Source: Massospora cicadina
Taxonomy: Eukaryota; Entomophthoromycota; Entomophthoromycetes; Entomophthorales; Entomophthoraceae
DNA: 64,000 bases
Direction: 5' to 3'
NCBI GenBank assembly: GCA_022478985.1
Contig: JAKSZP010005261.1
Coordinates: forward strand, 248,001 to 312,000
Below are positions 12,906 through 25,439 of this stretch, piece after piece; the stretch's first letter is position 1; every line of letters starts with the position of its first letter. The notes beneath the pieces were generated by a model, which was given only the letters and a program-made list of their open reading frames with translations, made no database searches and had not been told where the DNA came from. The position numbers and the translations under genes were made by a program.

Positions 12906-13430
12906 TTGGCCTCTTTTTTTGACTTAAAGGGGTACATGCCCCTGTCCAGCTTAATAGCTGGAGCTAAGGGCCTTACTAAGTTTGAAATCTTGAAAAAACC
13001 CATTGCTACTGCTCCTATCTTGATCCATCCTAAGTTTGACAAGTCCTTCATTCTGTTCACTGATGCTAGTGATTGGCTGTTGAGGCCATCCTGGCGCAGC
13101 TTTATGAAAACAAGTTGATCACCCTATAGCGTAATTTAGTAAGGCCTAACTTGGGTGGAAAGAAACTACAGGGTCACTGAGCGTGACGCTTTGTGGTCTT
13201 GCTTGATATTAAGCATTTCCATCCTTTCTATATAAAAATTTAAATTAGTTAAGAATCTTGCCTCCCTGCGATGGCTGCAGCAAATGAAGGACCCAGATGG
13301 ACAGTTGGCCCACTGGACTCTCAAACTTTAAAGTTATGACTCTTCCATCATTTATTGTGTGGGAATGATACAACAGAACGCCAACGGATTGTCTTGACTG
13401 CCTATATTGACTCTCTACGCCTTTGAAAAA
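12906..13430 (+). pseudogene. Element C RNase H
   Basis: KKPIATAPILIHPKFDKSF is followed by LFTDASDW at about 12995-13075, the first catalytic Asp motif of Gypsy RNase H. Further parts (WVERNYRVTERDALW at about 13155 and QLAHWTLKL at about 13305) are in other frames or contain stops. Confidence 0.72.
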
Positions 13431-13479
13431 AATTAGCTAAATTCCATTATTGGTAAATTACAGGAATGAAGTCAGGAGA

Positions 13480-14600
13480 CTCCCATGGTGCAGCAACAAC
13501 TAAAAAGGATGACCAAGCGGACCTGGATTTAGGATGTTTTGTTATACAAACAGGTTGGACACTCAGGGTTGCCATATGTCCGTCCCTCATCTAGAATGTA
13601 GACTGCTCTGGAGGTACATTAAACTGTAGTATATGGTTCTGTTAGGAAAATCCATCAATGGCTGTGATAGTGATATTATTGTGAAGAAATGATTAAGTTA
13701 ATACAAGGTGTTATTAATTCCTTTCTTGCTTATGCTTATCAGAAACCTTCCATTCAGCTGTATCAACATCAAATTATGGGCCCTCTCGCCCTATTTTCTA
13801 CCGTTAGCATTGGCGTTGTGGGTCCACTACCTATAGCTATATATGGCCGCAGGTATGTCACACTGAAGGTTGATCATTTCACTAAATGGGTTGAGGTCAT
13901 CTCCAATACCTCATCCAATTCTAAAGCTACCATGACATTCCTATTTAAGCAAGTCTTCACCGCCATGGTAGCCCAAAAGTGCTGATGTCTGATAATGGCA
14001 CCAACTTCATATCTCACATAATCCTTGACCTCAACTCATTGATGGGCACATATCCCTCCTTCACTATTACCTATCATCGTGCTACCAATGGAGCAGTGGA
14101 ATGAGCGAATGGGATTTCAGTTTCCTTCCTCTACAAGATGGCTCAATCTGACCCTTCCAGGTGAAATGAATACTTATGGGCAGTTATTTTGGCATACCGC
14201 ATGAGTTAATATCATATTGTTTAAATGTCGCCATATAAGACTCTATATGGCTGGGAATCAGTCCTACCTCCAGTGTACAACTCATATTGGAGACCTCTGC
14301 ACTGGAAACACAAATCTCATGATGCAAAGGCTAGCGGATGAATTATTTTAGTTTCAAGCTTTATCTACCAAGTCCATGGGGACTATCAGTAAGTGAGAGG
14401 CGGTATGAAGCAACGCACAAAAATAGTTTCCTGAATACCAGATATGGGATCAGGTATTATTCTACCACCACCGGCCAGGAAGCTAAGTACATAAGCTCAA
14501 CATGCTATGGTCCAGACAGTATCAAGCGATCTACCAGTGAGGACTATAGTATTAAATTGCTTTCATCCTATCAGGTTCTGTCATAAATTGAGTTCACTCC
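13480..14600 (+). pseudogene. Element C integrase
   Basis: The core reads VGPLP.A.YGRRYVTLKVDHFTKWVEV (about 13818-13900). The first catalytic Asp is replaced (SIGVVGPLP). SDNGTNF with the second Asp is at about 13988. The Glu motif reads VE followed by TGA (about 14098), which is what a CGA-to-TGA change would give. The C-terminal region continues to about 14586 in another frame. Confidence 0.7.
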
Positions 14601-15190
14601 AGATTCCTTAAAGCTATATCCCTTGTCAGCAAGATCTTGAGGGGCATTGTTGGTATTGGTGGAATTCAGGCTTGTATGAATGAAGTTAGGGTGGCGGTAT
14701 ATTCACCATCTACTCTAGGATGCTCTGCCACCATGGAAGAAACTGAACCTGCCATAATCAATAAACTCCAAGATGAGCCGCTATATGCTCAAATTTCTCC
14801 TGAAATCTCTTATGATGGTGAAAGCTTTTGCTTGTCAGGAATTGTCTGAACCTGGCAGACCAATCGGAAAATAATGGGTTTTGCAGAATCTTTATCATTC
14901 CACTGCACTGACTCAGAAAACACCATAATTTGCCCAATCACAAACCTTGACTAAACCCCTAAAAACCTAAAATCTAAAATAAAGGAGTTCTTGTTTTAGC
15001 TTGAACTTTTTCCTAGTATTTACTGGTGATTAGCCTGCTAATAAAAACAGAGGTCTGCCTTGAAGTCAACCAAAACCGCCAAGAGATTATCCTAGGGACT
15101 AAAAAGTCTTCTAGGATTTTTGCTGGGGATATCACAACTAATAATTGCATAGTCTTTCAAAGAGCTCAGCCTTTTAAAATTTATCAAAAA
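14600..15190. other. Junction between elements C and E, nothing identified
   Basis: Short open frames only. The boundary between plus-strand element C and minus-strand element E lies here, but no LTR edge could be placed. Confidence 0.4.
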
Positions 15191-17241
15191 GTTCAACAGA
15201 GCTGTACGCTCCTTCAGAGGTTGTAATCTGAGGGCTGGCAGTACCATAGATTTTGCAATGACCTATGTCCAAAGCAATCACCAGTTTCTTCACCAGTCAA
15301 GTGGACACAATATTAATCAGTGCACCACTGTCCACAATGGCTCATATCTTGAGCTTATTTACAGAAATAACAATATAGGTACATTCCAAAAATACTCATC
15401 CACGAAATTTAGCTCATGGACAGCCACAGTGTCCGCTAGATCTAATTAATTTTAAGGTGTTCACCTAATTTTGGGTTAGAGGCCTTTAAAATAGTGTTGG
15501 GTATCAACACTTGAAGCCCTTCTAATTTGGGGATATCACTAAAAACTTTAAGATCCTGTTGCTCTAACTGTTGCGTGTAAATTTAGTTACAGTTTCCTGT
15601 GCTGAATTAGCATCATATTTTTGGGGAGCAATTTATAACTAAACCGTATTATTTGTTTAACTTGGTGGAACCGCCAGAGGAGGGTCAGCCTTAGCTTCTG
15701 CCAGCTTTGTGGAACATAGTTTTGTGGATTGGTACTTACCAGGGATTTCTGTAGAGGCGGTGGAGGTGGAGAATCCTGATTCTACTCGCCTTATTTTTTC
15801 TTAAGTCTCCTTTATGAACGAGGCTCACCAAATAAATTTGGGTTTAGCACCCAGATTAGGATAGTGATTGGCATAATTACCCAGGTTTATACAAATATAA
15901 CAGGTAATCTGACAAATATCAGGTCTGGAAGAATGAGGTCTATAAAGCTGAGATAATTCTTACTTATGGGACATGTCCCTAGTTTGAAGGTCCCAAGGAT
16001 CCCAGTCACCTTTGTTAGGTGCCTCAAAAGTTGCGTCACATCAGCGGAGAAAAGTTACCATGTGTGTAACATCATTTTCCTCATTCAGAACTGGTATCAA
16101 AACCTGATACAAATCTATATAGGGCTTACAGGAATGGCAAAGAGCAATCTGGCTGTTAGAATTATTCACTACATTAGCCCCAGATAGCATCTGCGCCTCC
16201 AAATAAAATTTTTTGGCAAAAGCTCTTAAAGTTTAACTTTTGTTGAAAGAGATACTGAGAAATTATATTTTCTGAGTTGTCATCCTTTTTGCACTGTCAA
16301 ATTCTTTAGAAATAATGTCCTTGGAGATATGTTAGAATATGCCAGCCTTTTTCAATTTCAAAAATAAACAAAACCTGACTTTCAGAGCCCAACGAGTTCA
16401 TCACTGCCACCAACTTAGCAGGTTCATATGCTCCATCTATGATAATCTTAAAGAAATTAAGAAAATTGTGCACAATTGCATTCTTATTGAACTTTGTAAA
16501 TTGATAGGGTTAAACTGAAACTAAGGACCATGGATTCAGAGCCTAAGGGTCTGCGCTGTTTTCTAACGATTTTCCAAATTTAGAAAGATGAGGAGGGGTA
16601 GTGACACAACTTTGAGCTGCCATATCATCATAATTCTTGGAAGTTCCAACAATCAGAGTGGATGAAAAACTACAGGTAAGCTATGCTAAATTCATGCTTC
16701 ATCACCCTCATGTAAGATTGTGGCAAATATGTTACTGGAGAAGCTTAACCTCAGTGGCACTTACATGGTTTTTGACAAGTTCTAAACTTAAATTGATTCA
16801 TTAACTCAGAAAGATGACAGCATTCTGCATGCAACACATTTTCCAAAATAACGATCATTTGATTGATAAGTAGAAAGTCCACTTTCAAGGCGATGTTTTC
16901 ATTCATATGGGACCTGACAGTTTGTCCCTGAGTTGTAAGTTACTTATGTAAGTAATCAAATTCCTGATAGAACTCAATAATTAGGGTCATGGCTTTAGTA
17001 ATTTGTCATCTAGGCTTTGAGGCGGATTTGGTGAGCTCTTTAACCTTCATTAATTCTTTTAATTGACACTCATAGCTTATCATGATCTCAGCATGGAGGC
17101 CAACGTGAGCACTTAAGTCCACTTTTACTTGCCAAATATTGGCGGAATATTGTTCAAGGCCTCGTGGCCAACCAACTACTGCATCAGAGGGTTGCACACC
17201 TTAGCCGTGATATAGTCCTCAACTAAATTCTTAGAACTCAT
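15190..17241 (-). pseudogene. Element E gag and protease
   Basis: The start ATG at 17241 is the first after the primer binding site and gives MSSKNLVEDYITAKVCNPL. The N-terminal part is rich in coiled-coil-type sequence. The capsid segment near 16190-16260 (FAKKFYLEAQMLSGANVV) matches other gag copies here. A degenerate zinc knuckle (CYICINLGNYANHYP, His and last Cys replaced) lies near 15890. The protease AIVDSGALINIVST is at about 15310-15345, with Asp-Ser-Gly intact. There are many stops throughout. Confidence 0.65.
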
Positions 17242-17276
17242 ATATAATAATAAAATGTTCAGGGAAACGAGGTGGA

Positions 17277-17294
17277 CCCTTGTAGAGAGCACCA
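17277..17294 (-). promoter_or_regulatory. Primer binding site of element E
   Basis: On the minus strand it reads TGGTGCTCTCTACAAGGG, one base different from the TGGTGCTCACTACA site of families B and D. It lies 2 nt from the LTR end. Confidence 0.65.
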
Positions 17295-17296
17295 TT

Positions 17297-17900
17297 TGTT
17301 GAAATTGGTGCTTAGACGTCATATTTCAAATGTACAGATCAATAGACACAACCAAACCAGATATTAAGTGAGGACAGCAATTTGGGTAAAAACGTAATAA
17401 AATGAAACATTAGTTTCAGGAATAGGGCTTTCTATTAATAAAATAAAGAGAATACACTGTAGTATCTAGTATTGCCAGTGACTTCGTGACTTGTTATACT
17501 TAATTAAATAGTAGATACAAACTAGCTACTTAGGAAAAAGGACCCCTTAAAGGTGTCAAACTCAACCAGATATGCTCTTGCTACCAGCGTTCTCATTAGC
17601 ATATCTTGGTTACTAAGCAGCACTTAAGATTGGTAAACTACCAGTGTGATATCCAATGGAGAACAAAAATGAGTGAATAGGACGCAATGATTTCCACTAT
17701 AAGAAGAATATGCCAGTTGTAATTAAAATTTCAAATGCAATTGAATCACCGGCGGTTGACCATAATAATTATAGGAACCTTTTTACCAATGTTTTTATAC
17801 TGATCTGAGGCAAACTAGTATGTTGATGCTGAATTAACATGGGAGGTGATACGTCAATTGAAGCCATGGCGTCAATAGCCTATAATGTATTGATTGAGAA
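17297..17900 (-). repeat. LTR of element E, outer limit unknown
   Basis: The inner edge is TG on the plus strand (CA on the minus strand), directly next to the primer binding site. The outer edge was not located; the end coordinate is only an estimate. Confidence 0.4.
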
Positions 17901-18750
17901 ATTTGTTGGTGGTAATTAGAAAATTTTGATTGATAGTAAATTGGTAAGTGACCAACTACAGATAAAAACGTGGAACGCGCCCTATCAATTACTAAGTATG
18001 GATCAAATACTTTATCTAAATATTAGTTAAATATAGAATTAAATCTAAATATAAACTGATGGTTGCTCAAACCAATTACAACAGAATGATTCAAGACAAA
18101 GTGTAATAAACTCATATATATAATACATTTTTAGCTGTGTTGAAACCAGATATATATAAAGCATATTAGTAAGTGACCTGTTTACCTTGGCTGCGTGGAG
18201 AGGTAAATTGAAGCAAATCAAGAGATTAGATTTTGTTCCAGCGGGGTGGCTTGACAACAATTATAATGGTTAGTAATACCAATGATTGACAGAGATGCCC
18301 AGTAATCGTAGTTTACTTTGGGATAATGAGATACAGTGGATTGAAATTAATGAAAAGTAACATTGATTAAAGCCACAATCTAAAGATTTGGTCAAACATT
18401 GTAATTACGTAATTTTTTTGTTTTTTTTTGGTTAACAAACCAAATTTTACCACCACTTTAAGGTTTTTGCTCTAAATTAGATGACTAGCTTTAGATAAAG
18501 TGATTTGGAGACCTTAAAGATTGCACCCTATAGCATCTAGTACACTTGCAAAGCTACAATCGATTATTGATCAAAAAATATGTAACCTTGTCACAATATG
18601 TAAGGCCCATCAAGAAACATGGCTAAAAAAGTTTGGTGTTAATACCACCCTAATAGAACTAGCTACTGGACTAGATTAAAGAACTAAAATATAGAGAAAG
18701 ATATAATGTACTAGCTTTATTAAGAGTCTAAAGAAAGGATAAAAGAGTAA
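17900..18750. other. AT-rich non-coding stretch
   Basis: No gene, RNA or defined repeat seen. It may include the rest of the E LTR. Confidence 0.4.
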
Positions 18751-18800
18751 TTTTTTAGTACTATTAGGGCCCAACCTAAGGAAGGTTACATCCACACATT
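18751..18800 (-). repeat. Older, diverged copy of the AGTACTAGATGG tail
   Basis: ttttttagtactattagg followed by gcccaacctaagg aligns with the better copy 60 bp to the right. In the minus direction it ends in a poly-A run. No TSD could be made out. Confidence 0.5.
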
Positions 18801-18818
18801 ATAAGGGACTAATGTTTT

Positions 18819-18864
18819 TTTTAGTACTAGATGGTCCCAACCCAAGGGGGGGATTCATCGATGT
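18819..18864 (-). mobile_element. 46-bp truncated retroposon tail with 16-bp TSD
   Basis: The insertion starts ttttagtactagatgg and is flanked by aagggactaatgtttt at 18803-18818 and 18865-18880. Read on the minus strand it is a 3' tail ending ccatctagtactaaaa, and the TSD begins AAAA after TT, an L1-type endonuclease site. Confidence 0.8.
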
Positions 18865-18880
18865 AAGGGACTAATGTTTT

Positions 18881-21083
18881 AATTTAGTATAAAATGTTTA
18901 TATACTACATCTGTGTTATATTAAATTGGTATAAACCTTTGCTTCATTATCATAAAATTGAGACATGTAATCAGTTTAATAAATCATTTAATAAAGATTG
19001 ATTCATATGTTAAAGCTAGTTTCCACCTTGATCTTGTCAAATTAGATCATTATATGCTGAGTTAAATTGTTTAAAGTTGGTTATATAGATATATACTTGT
19101 CAAGAGAATCTGAAACAAGCATAGTGCTCACTAATTTTTAATTTTTTAAGGAAAGCTCAATCATATATAACATTTCCCAGCAAAAATGGAAAAAAATTCA
19201 ACAAACTTGGAAAATTTTAATCTTTCTGTACTAAGAGAAAGCATATGACCACTTGGTTGAGACTATTAAAAAGGTGTTTTATATGACAAGTTAGACCATT
19301 AATTTTTTAAATGGAGGTAGAAAACTTACATAACACTTAGATAAATATTCTTACCAAGGCATCACACCCTCATTCTGAACCTAAAGTGAACTCAGACAAG
19401 ATTATCTCAATCAATACTTTACATTTGATGCATTGTCTTTAAGGAAAGCATGACAAGCACCTGAAAGGTATTATAGTGCTAAGCTAAACTCAAGTATCTG
19501 TTTTGGAGTTTGTAAGTATTTATGGTTGCTCTGGAATATAACTAACATATGAAAACCTTTACATTGATATTTGACAATAACATTTTTTGTCAAAAAATCT
19601 AAATGTTACCAAGTTAACATCATTCCAGCTATTGTGGATAGCAGTGTAGCGCGAGATCCCTTTACACGCTATATGCTCAGGTCAACTGTTTGTCGGCCCA
19701 ACTTCTCAGCTTACTGTATAGCATGACTACACATTAAGCTAGCTAATCTTGGTATAGGTAAAGCCACACAAACATTATCTTGATCTCTTTCAAGCGTCTG
19801 TTACAGATAAAACTACTCTTAGGAGCTAAACAACTTTCACTATATAAAATAAGGATTAAAAAGTTATTATTAATTTATAGGTTTTTACTAATTAAAAGTA
19901 ACAGGGGAGAATCAAGAATGTGATGAGGGAGATCAGTGTATCCCCCTTTAGGTTTAGACCAACTAGTGCTAAAAGAGAATATGATGAGGGATAGGAGCAT
20001 ACCATGAGTGAGGGTGGAAATAGATCCAAATATGTATGAAGTGATGGTACGGTCCAAGTAAGAGTTGGAGTAAAACATGATTCATCATTGTAGCTGGATT
20101 AAGATTACTAGGTAGCACAGCTAAGTGGTTTAAAATATCTAAAAATAGACAGTAAGGCATAATAGGTGGCATAAAGTGATTAATGTAGTGAATAAAGAAG
20201 ATAAACACAAAATATATCCTCAGGCTTAACATCAAGATGATATCAAGTTGTCTTAAGAATTCTTCCCTATTTTATTGGATAGTGGAGAACTAACAAATTG
20301 ATCTATCCAGAATAGTTAGTTTGTAAGCTTGACATATAATGATAAATCACTTAGTGCTTTAAAAAGATTTTTAGTCATTTCAGGCTTTAGGCCCAATAAG
20401 ACATCAAATCATAAATATAAGCTAATATTGATAGTAAAGTTGACATTAATTAAAGTAATTCAAAAATTGTAACACTAAAGTCAAGGCTTCACCCAAACTA
20501 GAGCAATCCTCAACAGATCCTCTCCCAAGCCTTGACTTGGGAGACAATAATTTCACCAGTGTGTCTAGCCTTGATAGCGTCCCAAACTACCAGAGTTGGG
20601 ATGAATGAGTAAACCAAGGCAGTTGTTCTAGATGTTGGGCTGGCGATCATGGGGTTTGTTTAGTCTTAAAATCTGTGGGAAATCAGTGGTATGGCGAATA
20701 GGTTCATCAGCACTGTTTCTGGTATTGTTTTTTTCAAAATGCTCGATTTCAAAGAGGTGGGAATTCCAAGGCCTATTAAATATTATTTTGCTCAGGATTG
20801 TCAAGCTTCATCTCAGCCTTAGGGTTGTAGGGTAGTGTATAAAAAAAGCACTCTTGGAAGGTTTACTTGAGGTATTATTCACCTTGGGTTTACAGAGTAA
20901 TGTGGCAGCTAAAACCTCATTTGGAGAAACAAGTTAGTTGAGGGATTTTAGTATAAGTCTGTTAAATTAACTGGCAAGCACTGTGGTTAAATGAATTTCA
21001 CTGTAACAACTGGTAAATGCAAATTTTAGTCAGGAAGTTCAACTTTCTGGAAGAGATCATTTATCATGTGTAGGTTTGTGGTG
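18881..21083. other. Non-coding stretch, nothing identified
   Basis: About 2.2 kb of AT-rich sequence. Several open frames of 60-90 codons (for example around 19970-20235) have no family features and look random. Confidence 0.5.
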
Positions 21084-21655
21084 TGTCAAGATTCTTATAT
21101 GACTGGACAATAAGGCCAAAATATTCATGGTGGATCGGCTAAAATTTGCTGACAATAACTATAGAGTATAAGTATTCGCGCCTTGTGATGAGGTGACATT
21201 GGGTCAAACAAATGATATTGGATCGCCTCTGATAAGGCAATAAGGTGATATTGATATTTGATGAATATAATTTAGATCGCCTCAAATTAGGGTGATAGAG
21301 AGTTGAAGAATAACAAGATGAAACCAAGGAGAATATGGCAGAACGAATAAGATAAGCAAAAGAGTCAGTACCAACTGAGGCCGTGAGGTATCAGTGAGAT
21401 GGGAAGATTGAATGGAGGAGGTTTTTAAAAAGTTAAAGTTAGAGAGAATGAGCAGACTAGGAAGGGTCTGCTGAGGTTATCATATTAAAATAAAGAAGTG
21501 TTTTCTGGAAATTGCTCCATTTTATTATATTTAGTTGTTTGAGTGTGTTTCAAGGAACCTACAATCTTCATATCGTCCAATCCAATTGCTCAGTGGGTTG
21601 ACCCTGTGACAAAACCCTTATGGCGTATCTTAATGATTCCGCCAATTTTATAACA
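21084..21655 (+). repeat. 5' LTR of B1
   Basis: It begins TGTCAAGATT and ends TTATAACA. It aligns along its length with 26579-27152 and with the B2 LTRs. Confidence 0.9.
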
Positions 21656-21656
21656 G

Positions 21657-21674
21657 TGGTGCTCACTACAGGGG
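21657..21674 (+). promoter_or_regulatory. Primer binding site of B1
   Basis: TGGTGCTCACTACAGGGG starts 1 nt after the LTR. The implied primer tRNA ends in TGTAGTGAGCACCA; I could not assign it to an amino acid. Confidence 0.7.
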
Positions 21675-21719
21675 CCCATTGATCAATTACAAAGTATAAA
21701 AATTCTCCGGTTACCATCC

Positions 21720-22900
21720 ATGTCACCTCAAGGTTGCTTTGATGGGGAATCTACATGATATGCTGGCCCTGTTGAATATGCGGTGCTCAAATTTGCATTG
21801 GACGCTGTGCTCAAAACTGCAGGAAGAGCTGCTCCAGAAGGTTTGTAATGATAAGCTGCCTCCTTTTTATCGTGATTTTAATATTCACAGATTCTTTAAG
21901 TATTTTGAGTTTGCAACAGAAGGAGCCTCAGATTGGTAGAGGGAAAAATTGTTAATATCCTCCTTAGATGCTGGGAATGCCAATCAAGTCATCTGCTACC
22001 TTTCAAGAAGTTCTGTTACATACCAAGGAGTAAAGGATAAGGTGCTTCAGTTTTTGGCGAACCTTCAAAGATGGTGCAGCAGAAGGCTAAGTTTTTGACC
22101 ATCAGGTTCCAGCAGAATGAGACTCTCCATGCTTTTACTGATCGATTTATGGTAGAAGCTAACATGTTAATTGAGGAAGGGATTTTATATGAATCTGACA
22201 TATGCATTACCATAACCTCTGCAGTGAAGCTGTACCGTGAGCTTCACACTGTCATGACCCCAATGTTGAATGACGACGTGCCCCTGCTTAAAATTGTTCA
22301 GTTCTTACGCCTTTTTAGCTATAACATTAACCCCACCCAATATGGAGCAGAACCAAACAGCCACCATCGCTAGCCCTTATTATTCATCAAATTTGGTCAA
22401 TTAGTGCAGATTCCGCTGAGTTACCCTAAGCAGCTCTACTTTCACTCCAGACCTTTCTATCGTCATCAGCCCAACTACCGCCCTAGCCCTGATTATGCTG
22501 ATCACTTACAGTCCAACTTTTGATGCGGCTCATTTTACATTAATCAGGGATATGGGAATTTTGAGGTCAGTTGTTTCAAATGTAGTTGACAGGGGAATCT
22601 GGCATGGTAGTGCCCCAATCATCAGGTCCCTCACGTACAGCTGGAACAGTACTGCCAGAAAAAAGTCAGAGCGGAGTAGAGATGGGACTCTCTACCTCTG
22701 CTATCCCAAATCTAAATGTTTCACCTGAACCCATCACAGAATATGCAGTGGATGTCCCCCTGTATGATGGGGCAGTTTTATATCAGCAGCCAGTTGGAGG
22801 GGTGGATGGATTGACATGAACGCAGTCTGCGGCAGTGGTGGAAGAGGGGTCTCAGATGCAGCCCAATCCATACGCTTGTCAAAGGTTTAACCAAGTTTTT
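21720..22900 (+). pseudogene. B1 gag
   Basis: The ATG at 21720 starts MSPQGCFDGES and matches the ATG at 46387 of B2. The capsid region FLTIRFQQNETLHAFTDRFMVEANMLIEE is at about 22090-22175. The zinc knuckle near 22583 is degenerate: CFKC is followed by an in-frame stop and the His position is not His. At least two frame changes are present. Confidence 0.75.
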
Positions 22901-23049
22901 TCCCTGACAAGTTGGACCCCTCCACCAATGCACCTTCCTTGCAAGCAGTAAACGTCGCTCTTCCAGTCAACACTATTATAAAACAATATCTCAGAATTAA
23001 TGAGGGGATTGTGTGTTTCCTTGAAAACAGATACTCCTTAGTCCATGCT

Positions 23050-23500
23050 ATAAACAGTCAAAACGCATCTTACTCTGAATGTACTTACTGTGACCTGATT
23101 GTAGCCAAAACCCAAGTCTGCGCTATCATAGATACCAGCGCCCCTGTCAACATTGTCTCCACAAAACTGGTGGCCAAGTTGACAATAAAAAGGATGTGGA
23201 ACACTGTATGGCATATAGAACCACTGGAGTGGAAAAGACGGTCTTCAAGAGAGCATACAGTGCGCTTCCATTGCAGTTTGGGTCTATTGTCATGGTAGCC
23301 CCAGCTATAGTGTTACCAAATAGCAATTTTGTTCTGTTAAGCGGAACAGCCTTCTTGCAATACTATGTGGCTGTCATAGATATGACGTATGAGTCTTTCA
23401 AAATATTATGTCAGCTAATTCAATTCACTTCACCTCTAGGGGAGTGCCAAAAGATCCGGTGCATATGGGGAATGTCAATATAGCTTATAGTGATGGAGTA
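23050..23500 (+). pseudogene. B1 aspartic protease
   Basis: AIIDTSAPVNIVSTKLV at about 23122-23172 shows the active site as Asp-Thr-Ser where Asp-Thr-Gly is expected. AYSALPLQFGSIVMVAPAIVLPNSNFVLLSGTAFLQYY at about 23255-23365 is the second half, in another frame. Confidence 0.75.
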
Positions 23501-24039
23501 ATCCCCATGCGCTACCATTGACTAAAGGGCAAAACCTGGGCCCTTCCCCTAACAGATTTATGAATATCAAGGGCTGCCGCTCAGAGCTGCTGGACCTATA
23601 TCCATTCCTTCTGGACATCAAGTTATAGTGAACACTGAATTGGTGGTTGAAGTTCCAGACAGGCTCTATGGAGAAGTTATTGGGCCATATCATTAATCGC
23701 GGTTTGAGCCCCAAGTGGCTCCAGTCATTATATTACCAGGGTAGGGGGAGAGTAAGGTTTTATTTGCAAATCTACAAATGGAACCACTGCAAATCTTCTG
23801 ACACCAAATAATGGCATATTTACATGTAATCCCCGTTGAGGAGGTTCTTCTGGTTCACAAGTTTGGGTTGCCGGAGGAATTTGACCTGCTTTTTGAACCA
23901 CAGCTCAGCATAATGGCAGTTATATCACGCGATGAATTGATGGGGTTGTCAAATTCACAGAGGAAACAGGTGATAGCTTTATTTTAAAATTATAAAGAGA
24001 TTTTTGCTGTTGACGACCATGATTTAGGATGTGCGCAGG

Positions 24040-25330
24040 GGGTGGTTCATTGGCTGGACACTGGAGTTCATCCTCCCATCAGGTCATGGCTAATCTACCA
24101 ATCAAGGGTGGCGGAAGAAGTAGCAACTGAGGAGATTGACAAGCTGCTAGAGCAAGGGATGCTTGAACCATCAAAGAGTTTATGGGCCTCGCCTGTTCTT
24201 ATTGTAAATAAGAAGGAAGGCACCAACCATGTAATAATAGACTACCAGAAGCTCAACAGCATCACTAAAAAGGAATAATACCCTTTGCTGCAGATTGATG
24301 ATGTTCTGGATCAGTTAGGCGGAGCTCGCTATTTCTCAGTGATGGATTTGATTTTAGTTATTAGAAAAAGAGTTGCCCATGGCAGAACAAGAGAAATGCG
24401 CTGTAATCACATCAAAAGGGTTTTTTCACCCGACCTGTATGCCGCAAGGGATGTGTAACGCCACAGCTACGTTCCAACAAGCAATGGACACCATCCTGGG
24501 TGACCTGAAGCTGTCATGTGTACTCATGTACCTCGCTTATCTCAACGTCTTCTCCTGCACATTCTCTGAGCACCTTACCCATTTAGAAGAGGTATTCCAC
24601 CGGCTGGCTGAGACCAATATTAAGATCAAGCTCTGGAAATGTCACTTCTTCAAGGATCATCTGGAGTACCTCGGTTTTGTGTTGGATGCAACCGGGATGG
24701 GACCCCAACCAGCCAGGGTGGAGGCTATCCAGAAGATGACTATGCTAACTAGTAAGTGGAACATTAAGGTGTTTTTGGGGATGTTGGTTTATTACTGACG
24801 CTTTATACCCAATTTCTGTTGTATTGGAGGTCCGCTGTTTGAGCTATTAAAGAAAGGTGCTGCGTCCAAATGAATGGAACAGTGCAAATGCACCTTTGAT
24901 ACACTTCAAACAGCGTTAATCAGTGCGCCTGTGTTGCGCTACCCTACTTTTGATAGAAAATTTATTGTACAGACAGATGCGTCCCTTTCTGCTGTTGGGG
25001 AGGTCCTGTCTCAGAAGGACAATGAGGGGGAGGAGCACCCAGTGGCTTACTGCAGTTGTAGCTTGAATTGCCATGAATGTAATTACTCCATAATTGAGTG
25101 GGAGTGCTTAGCGGTGATATATGCATATAAGCAATTTTGAGTATATTTTCATGGAGTAAAGTTTAAGGTTATAACAGATCATGCATTGTTGTGCTGGTTG
25201 CAAAATCTAAGAGCGCCTGAGGGGCGGCTAGCTCGATGGGCTCTTAAGCTGAAGGCTTACAACTTCAAAATCCTTCACCAACCTGAAGCAAAACATCAAA
25301 ACGCCAATTGCATATCAAGATTGCCAACGA
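24040..25330 (+). pseudogene. B1 reverse transcriptase and RNase H
   Basis: The fingers ([17 protein letters not shown]) are at about 24130-24180, followed by [15 protein letters not shown] and then a stop. The palm (MPQGMCNATATFQQAMDTIL) is at about 24440-24500. The catalytic box is YLAY (about 24530) in place of YLDD, removing both aspartates. Connection, then RNase H (VQTDASLSAVGEVL; ECLAVIYAYKQF; ITDHALLCWLQNL) runs from about 24870 to 25215. Confidence 0.82.
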
Positions 25331-25439
25331 TTGCAGTTATGGTGGATTTAAGTGACATATTGTATGGCAAAAGGCTCAGCAGAAGTACGACGATGAGACG
25401 CCTTAAGTCATCAAGGTACTAGATGGAATCAGGTAATTC

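Larger units (their letters stand above)
10170..14600 (+). mobile_element. Ty3/Gypsy element C, decayed pol only
   Basis: Protease, RT, RNase H and integrase follow in order on the plus strand. The element is a different family from B and D by sequence. LTRs were not found at either end. A block of about 900 bp (about 11995-12905) without homology interrupts it between the RT connection region and RNase H, probably a later insertion. Confidence 0.75.
15190..17900 (-). mobile_element. Ty3/Gypsy element E (gag-protease half plus LTR)
   Basis: On the minus strand an LTR end, a primer binding site (17277-17294), gag and protease follow in order, leading leftward. RT and integrase are missing. 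The protease resembles family D. The right-hand limit of the LTR was not found, so the outer boundary is a guess. Confidence 0.65.

Noticed and set aside
19875..20235. Overlapping minus-strand frames of 67 and 88 codons
   Set aside because: AT-rich, low complexity, no motif and overlapping in two frames; probably chance.
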